Assembly (NCBI GenBank): GCA_900322035.1
Contig: ONYL01000009.1
Coordinates: forward strand, 1 to 64,000
Direction of reading: 5' to 3'
Length of the DNA stretch: 64,000 bases
From: an uncultured Prevotella sp.
GTDB lineage: Bacteria; Bacteroidota; Bacteroidia; Bacteroidales; Bacteroidaceae
Below, in pieces: positions 6,387 to 13,809 of the stretch (positions within the stretch are counted from its first letter, which is position 1; each line of letters begins with the position of its first letter). Made by a program: the position numbers and the translations under genes. The notes below the pieces were generated by a model. That model was not told the DNA's origin, made no database searches, and saw only the letters and a program-made list of their open reading frames with translations.

Positions 6387-9332
6387 CTAAAATGGGCAAT
6401 CGGCGTTAGTTGTATTACCATTCTGAGTGAACATTTCTAATTGTCTTGGCTGTGGCTTGGGTTCCGGCTTCTGCTCCTCAATCTCCGATGGCTTGCTCTT
6501 CACGTAGATCATGTCTTTGATCTTGCTGAGTCCGTCGGGACCGGTCACGCGTGACTGGATGCGGCCGGAGGCGTTCTGCATGTCCTTCGGGTTCAGACAG
6601 TCGATCCATGGCCGGGTGGCGCAGAAGGCTTTCAGCTTCTTGTTGAAGCTCTGCATGGTGATGCGGTTCACATTGGCGAAGCGCATATAGTCGTTGAGCA
6701 CATTGTCGCGCTCGAGCAGCTTGTCCAGGTTGTCGCCCTCGGGCGAGAAGTAACCGTCTGCCCAGTCCTCGAAGTTTGCGCCCATGTCTGCCTTGTATTT
6801 GCGCTGGATGATGTTCTCCATCGGCGGCTGTGGCTTATAGCCACTGTCGGCCAGACTGAGGTAGAAGCGGGTGCACTGCAGCCAGAAGTTGATGTCGTTG
6901 TTCCATTCCTCCTCGGTGTAGTCGTGCTCATAGAGTGTCTTGTGGAAGTCGTCGCGGATGGAACGGGTCTCGAGATAGTCGTTCTCCTCGGTCTTCTCGT
7001 GATACCAGTCGGAGAAAACCATGTACAGGGCGCGTGCCTGGCTCGACGGGTCAAAGTTGGTGGGTACGTAGTTGGTGGTGAAGGCGAACTTCGGGCTCTC
7101 GTCAAAAGGGATGGTGAAGACGTGGTTGTTCTTAGGGTTTACGGTGAGGTCCGAGGTGATGCTGTCGTAGAACTGGCCGAGGTCCATATAGCGGTCGCAG
7201 TCGTCCACGAGCACCATGTCGGTGAACTGTGTCACCTGCTCCAGCACGTGCGGGTCATCCATGAGGTTGCGCTTGCGGCCGGAGAGCGACACGGTCTTGC
7301 GCATCTTCTGGATGGTCTTGAAGAAGAAGCTCTTGCCCGAGCGGCCGTTGCACTGGCCGTCCTCACCGATCTTGTTGTCCATGGCCTGCGGTGCCCAGGC
7401 ACGCGTAACGCTCTTGTAGCGGTGGAGCATGTAGCCCATGACAAATATCTTGTTGATGAGATTCTGCTTCTGCTCGCAGATTTCCTCCGGGGTCAGCCCC
7501 TCGCCCTCGATGTCGAAGGGATGGTTTTCCAAATACGCTTTGGCTTCCTCCGGCCGGTCCTCGAAGTTATATTCCGTCTCCTTGCGCCAAAAGAGACGGC
7601 TGGTGTTAATAAGGTAGCCGAAGAAATGGCTCTTCACATTATGGATGTCGATGTCGAGGTATTCGTGGCCGTCTTCGTCGGTGACCTTCTTGATATCGAA
7701 CATCGGCTCGAGTTTCTTGAAACGGTGGCTGATGACATTTTCCTTCCACACATAGTTGTTGATGCCGCCTTGTCCGTGCTCATAGGCTCTGATGCCGTCG
7801 TCGCCCGGCGAGGGCGTGTGTACATCGACGGTGGCGTTGTCGAAGAAGAAGAGCTGGCTCTGCGACGTGAAGTCGGTAAAGTCAAGTGTGACCTCGCCGA
7901 GACTCTCCAGGGCTGCTCCTGAAAGGCGGGGCGAGTTGAGTACCAGGTTGAGGATGTCACGGCCTTTATGGTGGTCTATGACCCACTTGATGACAAACTG
8001 CCTGATCTCGCCTACTTTGATTTTCTTCACGACGTTGCCGTCGATATAGATGTATTCTGGGTTGTCGCTGTTGTCATCTTTCAGCGCGTGGAATCCGTTC
8101 AAGGCAAGGAAATTGTAGAGGCAGGCCGTGTCGATCTCATATTTCCGCTTGCCGTCCTTGGTCAGCCATTCCACCCAGAACCGTGCCGGCAGGGCGTTGG
8201 CCATGAGGTTCTTGAAGTCTTTCTTCTCAGAGCGCAGCGCCATCCAGTCGCGCAGATCCTTGCGGCTGTGTCCGCGGTTGTCCTTGTATTCTGACAGCCA
8301 GTCGGGGAGCCATACCGTATGGATGTCGATGTATGTCAGTGCCAGCTCCGTGCCTTTGCGGCGGCCGGTGTCGTCGATGTCGGGGATGTTATACAGCACC
8401 TCGACATATTTCATGATTTCACGGTATTCATCGGCTGAGAGGCGGTAGGTCTCAGAGTTGAACCAAAGCGGATGATAGCCCATCGACTGGCAGCAGAGCG
8501 AGTCGCGCTCACCAGAGCAGATGAATGCCTCCGGCAGTTTCTTCTCCTTATAAGGTTTGTCGTCGTCGTGGGTGCGCTGCCACTCTTTTTCCTCCTCGGC
8601 GTTCATCTTATGGTAGGCGGCTTTCAGCTCCGAGAGTCCGTTGACATACCGCTGTGGCTTCACGCCCGCTGGCGTGTAGGAGAAGCGGAACCCTTTCTCG
8701 CAGTTAAGCGGCTCATAGACCTTGTAAAACTTGATTTCATCCTGCCCGTCCTTACTCTCTCTCAAGAGACATTCGCGCATGAAGATGGGGTAGTGGGCAG
8801 TGGAGTATTTCACGGTGGCACGGCGGTTCTTGACGTTGCTGATCCATTTCACGGAGTGCCAGTGCAGCGCGTCGACGGTGGCCTGCGTCACCTTGGGGCC
8901 GAGGACACGCAGCTCATCCTCGGTGAACTTGTCATTAAGTTCGAACGACCGTGAACCGTCCGGTTCGTCCTGCCTTGCATCGCGCTGGCGGATATCCGGC
9001 TTGTTGACCGTATGGTTCAGCTCGTCCTTCACTCCGTATTTGGCGGCGAGCTGCAGCAGGGCCTCGTTGAACTGGCTCTGACGCATCCCCTTATAGTTCA
9101 TGTACACGCTGATACCGTTCTCACCCTTGCCTTCGCCGCCGAAGTCGGTCACCTGCCAAATCCTGCCATAACTTTTTGAGTCGTACTGCCGCAGGCTTGC
9201 GGAAGGAGTACGCTCATCACGGATGGCAAAGTGCTTCTTGGCATTCACGCAATCTCTCGCCTGCGGATAGCAGTCGAGGATGATGTCAAGCCCTCCGTGC
9301 GTGGCATTCAATATATCTTCAGCTTTAATCAT
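6387..9332 (-). CDS. TOPRIM primase-helicase (P4/D5-type phage replication protein)
   Basis: This 981-residue protein is the replication enzyme of the element. Residues ~265-335 form a TOPRIM-like primase core: the acidic residue is in CSGERDSLC and the D-x-D is in NIPDIDDTGRRKGTE. Residues ~650-800 form a helicase ATPase: Walker A is GQCNGRSGKSFFF (~660) and Walker B is MVLVDDCDRYMD (~705), followed by NPKNNHVFTIPFDESPKFAFTTN, the sensor-1 region typical of SF3/D5-like helicases. An N-terminal zinc finger is not evident. The last ~50 residues are a Pro/Glu/Gln-rich tail ending NADCPF. It is the last gene of the leftward early operon and lies beside the TTTGTGACA cluster, which fits an origin-loading role. 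Confidence 0.9.
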   Translation of the reverse strand: MIKAEDILNATHGGLDIILDCYPQARDCVNAKKHFAIRDERTPSASLRQYDSKSYGRIWQVTDFGGEGKGENGISVYMNYKGMRQSQFNEALLQLAAKYGVKDELNHTVNKPDIRQRDARQDEPDGSRSFELNDKFTEDELRVLGPKVTQATVDALHWHSVKWISNVKNRRATVKYSTAHYPIFMRECLLRESKDGQDEIKFYKVYEPLNCEKGFRFSYTPAGVKPQRYVNGLSELKAAYHKMNAEEEKEWQRTHDDDKPYKEKKLPEAFICSGERDSLCCQSMGYHPLWFNSETYRLSADEYREIMKYVEVLYNIPDIDDTGRRKGTELALTYIDIHTVWLPDWLSEYKDNRGHSRKDLRDWMALRSEKKDFKNLMANALPARFWVEWLTKDGKRKYEIDTACLYNFLALNGFHALKDDNSDNPEYIYIDGNVVKKIKVGEIRQFVIKWVIDHHKGRDILNLVLNSPRLSGAALESLGEVTLDFTDFTSQSQLFFFDNATVDVHTPSPGDDGIRAYEHGQGGINNYVWKENVISHRFKKLEPMFDIKKVTDEDGHEYLDIDIHNVKSHFFGYLINTSRLFWRKETEYNFEDRPEEAKAYLENHPFDIEGEGLTPEEICEQKQNLINKIFVMGYMLHRYKSVTRAWAPQAMDNKIGEDGQCNGRSGKSFFFKTIQKMRKTVSLSGRKRNLMDDPHVLEQVTQFTDMVLVDDCDRYMDLGQFYDSITSDLTVNPKNNHVFTIPFDESPKFAFTTNYVPTNFDPSSQARALYMVFSDWYHEKTEENDYLETRSIRDDFHKTLYEHDYTEEEWNNDINFWLQCTRFYLSLADSGYKPQPPMENIIQRKYKADMGANFEDWADGYFSPEGDNLDKLLERDNVLNDYMRFANVNRITMQSFNKKLKAFCATRPWIDCLNPKDMQNASGRIQSRVTGPDGLSKIKDMIYVKSKPSEIEEQKPEPKPQPRQLEMFTQNGNTTNADCPF

Positions 9333-9386
9333 AATCTTATCGTTTTACGCTACAAAAATAGCTAATACTTACGCCGACATGTTGTA

Positions 9387-9629
9387 TCATACTCTTATTA
9401 AGCATCCGCGTTTCTCATCGATTATAAATCCTCCCTCTTTTATATTGCGAAAGACTTTCACCTTGATGACCTTTGTTCTTTCGGGGGGGGCATTATGATT
9501 AAACGCTTTCATTATCTCTTTCTCCAACTGCCCCGGCCAATAGGCTTTTCTCGGCATGGAAATTTGAACATCCAACTTTTCTCCATCAGAGAATGTAAGG
9601 ATTACAGGTACTGTCATTAGCTCACTCAT
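9387..9629 (-). CDS. Small hypothetical phage protein
   Basis: An 80-residue basic protein starting MSELMTVPVILTFSDGEKLD and ending GGFIIDEKRGCLIRV. No domain is recognised. It starts two bases from the end of the preceding gene (9631) and lies 54 bases before the primase-helicase start, so it is an internal member of the early operon. Confidence 0.6.
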   Translation of the reverse strand: MSELMTVPVILTFSDGEKLDVQISMPRKAYWPGQLEKEIMKAFNHNAPPERTKVIKVKVFRNIKEGGFIIDEKRGCLIRV

Positions 9630-9630
9630 G

Positions 9631-9819
9631 CTATTTGTCTTTCATTCCAGATCCGATTACGCCTAAATAAGGTCTATTAGCATAGAGAGCGTTCTTCATT
9701 TTGAACGCTGTAATTGCTTTCGACTTTTTCATGCAGCTCTTCCCATGTTTGGAAAGTTTGATAAAGAATACGCATCCGAATCTGCGGGCATATGCCTTTT
9801 TAATTTTTCGATATGTCAT
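9631..9819 (-). CDS. Small basic hypothetical phage protein
   Basis: A 62-residue lysine-rich protein (MTYRKIKKAYARRFGC; KLSKHGKSCMKKSK). It is packed between two other early genes with gaps of one base on each side, and that packing is the main support for it being real. Its strong positive charge would allow nucleic-acid binding. No family is recognised. Confidence 0.55.
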   Translation of the reverse strand: MTYRKIKKAYARRFGCVFFIKLSKHGKSCMKKSKAITAFKMKNALYANRPYLGVIGSGMKDK

Positions 9820-9820
9820 G

Positions 9821-10138
9821 TTACTTACCTCCTTCTTCTGCCAAGTCGAGATTTGGGTATCTGCTCATCTTGAAACCTTTCAGAAAGAGCACTCCAGTAT
9901 ACTTATCGAAATGAACATCAAACGAGCCTCCCTTTTCCCATTTCTGTTTGGCCAATGTCCAGGCACGTCCTTTTTCGTCAAACACTATGAGATTGCCATA
10001 ATACTTGCCGTCAGATTCTTCATAGCTTTCCGGGTCTCCGCATACGAAGAAATGCACCTGTCTGCCTTTCTTCATCTTCACTTCCAATTTATCCAGATTG
10101 AGAACATCAATCTGCTCTTCCATTTCCTTGATTGTCAT
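9821..10138 (-). CDS. Hypothetical early phage protein
   Basis: A 105-residue protein beginning MTIKEMEEQIDVLNLDKLEV with an N-terminal helix, then a beta-rich body (RQVHFFVCGDPESY; GVLFLKGFKMSRYP). Its ATG (10136-10138) overlaps the stop of the upstream micro-gene in an ATGA arrangement, which indicates translational coupling. Function unknown. Confidence 0.65.
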   Translation of the reverse strand: MTIKEMEEQIDVLNLDKLEVKMKKGRQVHFFVCGDPESYEESDGKYYGNLIVFDEKGRAWTLAKQKWEKGGSFDVHFDKYTGVLFLKGFKMSRYPNLDLAEEGGK

Positions 10139-10299
10139 TTCTTTATAGTTTTTATGGTTTCTATTTCTACTTCAAATTCATCACATGAGATTTCATATAC
10201 GTTTCTGAAAGCTGGCAGATGCTTTGGCTTGATTCTTATAAATTCGCCATTCTCTGCCTTCAGAATGATTTTCCCTTTCTTGCCAACTTTAATTTCCAT
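10135..10299 (-). CDS. 54-residue micro-gene in the early operon
   Basis: An ORF of 54 codons, MEIKVGKKGKIILKAENGEF onward, ending ETIKTIKK. Its start overlaps the end of the upstream 39-residue gene, and its TGA (10135-10137) overlaps the ATG of the next gene as ATGA. The chain of overlaps on both sides and the normal codon usage support it as a real gene. The sequence is lysine/isoleucine-rich with alternating beta-strand character. No function is known. Confidence 0.65.
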   Translation of the reverse strand: MEIKVGKKGKIILKAENGEFIRIKPKHLPAFRNVYEISCDEFEVEIETIKTIKK

Positions 10300-10408
10300 C
10301 TTCACATAAAGGCTTTTTGTCGTATTGAACGTATTTTCTTAACTTTTCACACCACCTGCCGTTGATGCAGTTGCGTCCATGGGCGCAGGTCCTGCACTGC
10401 TCGTTCAT
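10289..10408 (-). CDS. 39-residue cysteine-rich micro-gene
   Basis: The product, MNEQCRTCAHGRNCINGRWC onward, contains five cysteines in a short span (CxxC-x5-C-x5-C and a later C), a pattern compatible with a small zinc-binding knuckle. Its ATG overlaps the TGA of the upstream LuxR-type gene (ATGA, 10405-10408), and its end overlaps the next micro-gene by 11 bases. The coupling and the ordered cysteines argue that it is translated. Confidence 0.6.
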   Translation of the reverse strand: MNEQCRTCAHGRNCINGRWCEKLRKYVQYDKKPLCEDGN

Positions 10409-10935
10409 AGCATATACCCTCCCATGCGCATCACCCGGATAATCTCGCGGCAGTTCTTTACACCAAGTTTGTCACGGACTCGCAGAAGTTGCGATTTCAC
10501 CGTATTCCTGTTCTTGTGCAGCTGCTCGGCAATATGGTCCAGCGTGCTGCCGTTGAGATAGAGTTTCACCACTTCCTGCTCTCCCTTGGAGAGACGGACC
10601 AGGCTTTTGGGCTTGCAGATGATATGCTCATCCTTGCAGATGCCACGGAGAGGGCAGCGCACTTCCTCGAAGTGCATAATATCTTCGTCGATATCCTTGG
10701 TTAGCAAGTCATGCTCACCAAAGTTGCAGCGCACAAACCTATCCACCATCTGTGAAGCATTCTTTTTATAGAGAATGGCCAACCGTGAATAGCATTCCGG
10801 AAAGCGGTTGCGCACCAAGGTTACCACCTTGTTGACAATATCCGTTGAGAATTTCGTCAGCCTTTTGGCTTCCTGCCCGTCTTTTCGATAGTAAACCTGT
10901 CCTTCAGGACTGGTGAAAAATTCTATCCCCTCCAT
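10405..10935 (-). CDS. LuxR-type HTH regulator of the phage early operon
   Basis: In this 176-residue protein, residues ~110-176 form a LuxR/GerE helix-turn-helix (LSKGEQEVVKLYLNGSTLDH ... NTVKSQLLRVRDKLGV). Just before it is a cysteine cluster, RCPLRGICKDEHIICKPK, which could bind metal. There is no receiver or autoinducer domain. The N-terminus starts MEGIEFFTSPEGQVYYRKDG. It is coupled by overlap to genes on both sides. It probably regulates an element operon, perhaps the late one. The target is not visible. Confidence 0.8.
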   Translation of the reverse strand: MEGIEFFTSPEGQVYYRKDGQEAKRLTKFSTDIVNKVVTLVRNRFPECYSRLAILYKKNASQMVDRFVRCNFGEHDLLTKDIDEDIMHFEEVRCPLRGICKDEHIICKPKSLVRLSKGEQEVVKLYLNGSTLDHIAEQLHKNRNTVKSQLLRVRDKLGVKNCREIIRVMRMGGYML

Positions 10936-11147
10936 AAGCTCTCGTTATTAATTGCCAAGTTGATGAGAACCTCATCCGATTTGGTAAAGCTACCATGATT
11001 ATTAAACTTGACCACCATAGAATTGTAACCTAATCCCATCTCACCAACAAGGTATCTGAGAAATCTTCCTTTCTCTGATCTTGACAGTTTGGAGTAGTAA
11101 TCCCTAAGGCCTACAGCATCTAATTCTTTGAAATCTTTCTTGTCCAT
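10923..11147 (-). CDS. Small hypothetical early protein
   Basis: The start is placed at ATG 11145-11147 (MDKKDFKELDAVGLRDYY), because the promoter -7 at 11174-11181 lies inside the longer reading frame. The product of 74 residues is helical and contains KLSRSEKGRFLRYLVGEMG. Its end overlaps the LuxR-type gene by 13 bases. It is the first gene of the early operon, a position where Cro-like or anti-repressor functions are common, but no HTH is convincingly seen. Confidence 0.65.
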   Translation of the reverse strand: MDKKDFKELDAVGLRDYYSKLSRSEKGRFLRYLVGEMGLGYNSMVVKFNNHGSFTKSDEVLINLAINNESLWRG

Positions 11148-11173
11148 TACAATTATTATTATTAAATTTGTTG

Positions 11174-11204
11174 CAAAGATAAAATTAAAAAAACAAACCT
11201 CCAA
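11174..11204 (-). promoter_or_regulatory. Leftward early promoter of the prophage
   Basis: Minus-strand TTGG (11201-11204), 19-base spacer, TATCTTTG (11174-11181): an excellent Bacteroidetes promoter. It lies in the 107-base divergent region between the early operon and the repressor gene. The palindromic AACGTT (11203-11208) overlaps the -33 element and is a candidate repressor operator. Confidence 0.8.
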
Positions 11205-11254
11205 CGTTAGAAGGAATTATTTTCTTATAATGGTGGTAATTTAACATTTGGACT

Positions 11255-11701
11255 ATGGCATTAGAACTCGACAACCCTAACATTGGCTACATCATGGACG
11301 TGCTGAAGGAGCGCGGCATGAATCCACGACAGCTATCAAAGCAAGTGTATGGAAAAGAGACACATCGGGACATAGTGAAGGAGATTACAACTAAGCCCGA
11401 TGTGAGAGCAAGTACGGTGTTGAAGCTATGTCGTGTCCTGGGCATAACTATGGATAGTCTGTATCAAAACCCGGACACTAACAGTGTGAACTATCCTTCT
11501 ATTAATGGAATAGGCATCGTGAACAACTCTCCCCATGCTCACATAGATATGGCAGACCTGAGAGCTGAGAATAAAGCTCTTAAGATGGTCATTGAGGAAA
11601 AAGACAAGCGCCTCGCTGAGCAGAGCCGCTATATAAAGGAGCTCGGCGACAGGCTTGACATGGTGCTAAGACTTCAGAATAATGCGTCTGATTCACGTTG
11701 A
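11255..11701 (+). CDS. CI/Cro-like phage repressor with coiled coil
   Basis: The first ~75 of 148 residues are an XRE-type HTH-like domain (IMDVLKERGMNPRQLSKQVY ... RASTVLKLCRVLGITMDSLY). The C-terminal ~45 residues are a predicted coiled coil (LRAENKALKMVIEEKDKRLA), which should mediate oligomerisation. There is no LexA-like peptidase domain, so RecA-induced self-cleavage is not expected. It is divergent from the early operon, the classical repressor position. The 3' end is followed by a terminator at 11890-11930. Confidence 0.85.
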   Translation: MALELDNPNIGYIMDVLKERGMNPRQLSKQVYGKETHRDIVKEITTKPDVRASTVLKLCRVLGITMDSLYQNPDTNSVNYPSINGIGIVNNSPHAHIDMADLRAENKALKMVIEEKDKRLAEQSRYIKELGDRLDMVLRLQNNASDSR

Positions 11702-12323
11702 AAAGCTAAAGATCCGGCCTTACAAAAGTGCCATAACTCTTTAGCCCTGTTAGTTTTAGAGCTACTTATTACTCGGACAAATATCGGACACGATTACAAA
11801 AAATGGTCTGCCACCACCTCCCTTTTTATCGGCCTTTGCCAATGAAAATTAGCATTGACAAAAATCGCCTCATCCCGACCAAAATACTGAGCCAATCGGT
11901 TGTCTCATCAATCGATTGGCTTTTTCTTTTCCCCATTTCTTCCTGCCGCCTATTGCCAATCGGAATGATGTCCTGCAAGGCATCAGCCCTCATTCGCCAA
12001 AGATCATCTCTATTATAGATGCTAACGTTTACCCCTGTTTCGTTGATTGCAAGTTTGCCAGACAAGAACAAATTGATAAAATTTGCAGCAAATGACAGCT
12101 GTCAACTCTTTTAGGGCATAAGATCTTGACCCGTCAACTTATTCCGTAGATAGTGAGCTTTGAGAATCCTCCGATAATAGGGCTCTAATAAAAAACAGTA
12201 TTGGCACCCCGGCGAAGGGGGATCGTCAGCGAGGAGCTCAGTTTATTTTTTTGAAGGAAAACAAACACAAATGAAGAAAAACCGTCAAATTGTAATCAGA
12301 AAATTGATATTTTCTTTAAATCT
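11702..12323. other. Junction region between prophage and chromosome
   Basis: About 620 bases separate the repressor from the first chromosomal promoter. The stretch holds a terminator, a repeat of GCCAATCGG (11891-11899 and 11955-11963, plus an inverted copy at 11913-11920), and a minus-strand reading frame of ~80 codons (11826-12071) without a convincing start or domain. One end of the inserted element probably lies here, because phage-like genes stop and host transporters begin. No attachment repeat can be confirmed without the other end. Confidence 0.4.
11890..11930 (+). terminator. Terminator downstream of the repressor
   Basis: AGCCAATCG (11890-11898) pairs with CGATTGGCT (11913-11921) and is followed by TTTTTCTTTT. 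A nine-pair stem with a 14-base loop and a T-run fits an intrinsic terminator on the plus strand, ~190 bases after the repressor stop. Confidence 0.7.
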
Positions 12324-12355
12324 TTACAATACCTAAAATAATTTTTATACTTTTG
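12324..12355 (+). promoter_or_regulatory. Promoter of the first NSS transporter
   Basis: TTAC (12324-12327, weak -33), 20-base spacer, TACTTTTG (12348-12355). The ATG at 12384 follows ~28 bases later. Confidence 0.55.
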
Positions 12356-12383
12356 CAAGGATAATGATTAAAACGGTAGTATA

Positions 12384-13742
12384 ATGTCAGAAGAGAGAGC
12401 GAAATTTGGAAGTAAGATAGGTATGATCCTTGCTACGGCCGGTGGTGCCGTAGGATTGGGCAACGTGTGGCGTTTCCCTTATATGACCGGCGAGTATGGT
12501 GGCGCGGCTTTCATCCTGGTTTATTTGGGCTGCGTATTGTTGTTGGGCATTCCGTGCATGATTTCAGAATTCATCATCGGCCGTCATGGTGCGGCCAACA
12601 CCTATCGGGCCTATGCCAAACTATCGGGAGGCAGGCCCTGGAAGTATGTGGGACTCTTGGGCGTGATGACCGGATTCCTCATCATGGGCTATTATTCCGT
12701 GGTGTCGGCCTGGTGCCTCCACTATATCTATGCCAGTGGGGTGGGGCTGCTCCACGGCGATCCCGCCTACGTGAGCAGTTATTTTCAGAAGTTTTCCACC
12801 GCCCCTGTCCAACCCTTGTTTTGGACAGTGCTGATCTTGCTGGCCACCTATTCCGTCATCATTCACGGAGTGCGTGGTGGCATCGAGCGTGCCTCGAAGC
12901 TTTTCATGCCCACGTTGTTTATCCTGTTGCTCGTGATCGTTGTGGCCTCCTGCTTGTTGCCCGGTGCCGACAGGGGGGTGGCTTTCCTTTTCAAGCCCGA
13001 CTTCTCCAAGCTCGACCGCAACGTCTTTTTGGGTGCCCTTGGTCAGTCGTTCTATTCGTTGAGCATTGCCATGGGGTGCATCTGCACCTATGCGAGTTAT
13101 TACAACCGGCAAACCCATCTGCTCCGGTCGGCGGTGGAAGTGGCATCGGTCGACACCGTGGTGGCCATCTTGGCCGGACTAATGATTTTTCCCGCGGCAT
13201 TCTCGGTGGGTGTGCAGCCCGATGCCGGTCCGTCGCTCATCTTCATCACCCTGCCCAACGTTTTCAACCAGGCCTTCAGCGGTATGCCCGTGGTGGGGTG
13301 GATTGTGGCGCTGATGTTCTATGCCTTGCTCTCACTGGCCGCCATCACCTCTTTTATATCCCTTCACGAGGTGGCGACCTCTTTCCTGTTTGAAGAAGCC
13401 CATATATCCCGTCAGCGAGGAGCCGCCATCGTCACCGCCGTGACGTTTGTGATCGCCGTCTTCTGCTCGCTGTCGCTTGGCCAATGCAAGTGGCTGAGCA
13501 TCGGCGGCAAGTCACTCTTCGACCTGTTCGACTTCGTGACCGGACAGATATTCTTGCCTGTAGGCGGATTCCTGACCTGTCTTTTCGTGGGATGGTATTT
13601 GCCGAAGCAACTTCTCTTGGACGAGTTTACCAATTGGGGGACCGTCGGCCGCCGGTGGTTCGGGGGTTACTTCCTGCTTGTGCGCTGGCTTTGCCCCATC
13701 GCCATTCTTGCCATCTTCCTCCATCAGTTCGGCGTGTTTTAA
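12384..13742 (+). CDS. Sodium-dependent transporter, NSS/SNF family (copy 1)
   Basis: This 452-residue polytopic membrane protein has the family's TM1 signature: GMILATAGGAVGLGNVWRFP, with the unwound Na+/substrate-binding TM1, then GGAAFILVYLGCVLLLGIP. About 11-12 hydrophobic segments follow, ending with VRWLCPIAILAIFLHQFGVF. NSS proteins co-transport amino acids or similar solutes with Na+. The substrate cannot be read from the sequence. It is followed by a close paralogue 68 bases downstream, probably the product of tandem duplication. The start has no Shine-Dalgarno, as usual for the phylum. Confidence 0.92.
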   Translation: MSEERAKFGSKIGMILATAGGAVGLGNVWRFPYMTGEYGGAAFILVYLGCVLLLGIPCMISEFIIGRHGAANTYRAYAKLSGGRPWKYVGLLGVMTGFLIMGYYSVVSAWCLHYIYASGVGLLHGDPAYVSSYFQKFSTAPVQPLFWTVLILLATYSVIIHGVRGGIERASKLFMPTLFILLLVIVVASCLLPGADRGVAFLFKPDFSKLDRNVFLGALGQSFYSLSIAMGCICTYASYYNRQTHLLRSAVEVASVDTVVAILAGLMIFPAAFSVGVQPDAGPSLIFITLPNVFNQAFSGMPVVGWIVALMFYALLSLAAITSFISLHEVATSFLFEEAHISRQRGAAIVTAVTFVIAVFCSLSLGQCKWLSIGGKSLFDLFDFVTGQIFLPVGGFLTCLFVGWYLPKQLLLDEFTNWGTVGRRWFGGYFLLVRWLCPIAILAIFLHQFGVF

Positions 13743-13809
13743 AGAAGGATAAGTGTTGAAAACAGATACAATATAATTGACCCCTGGGGGTTATAAAGAT
13801 ATACGGCTT

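Noticed and set aside
11826..12071. ~81-codon minus-strand frame at the element boundary
   Set aside because: Start would be TTG, no promoter was found, and it runs through the plus-strand terminator. It may be a gene remnant but cannot be supported.
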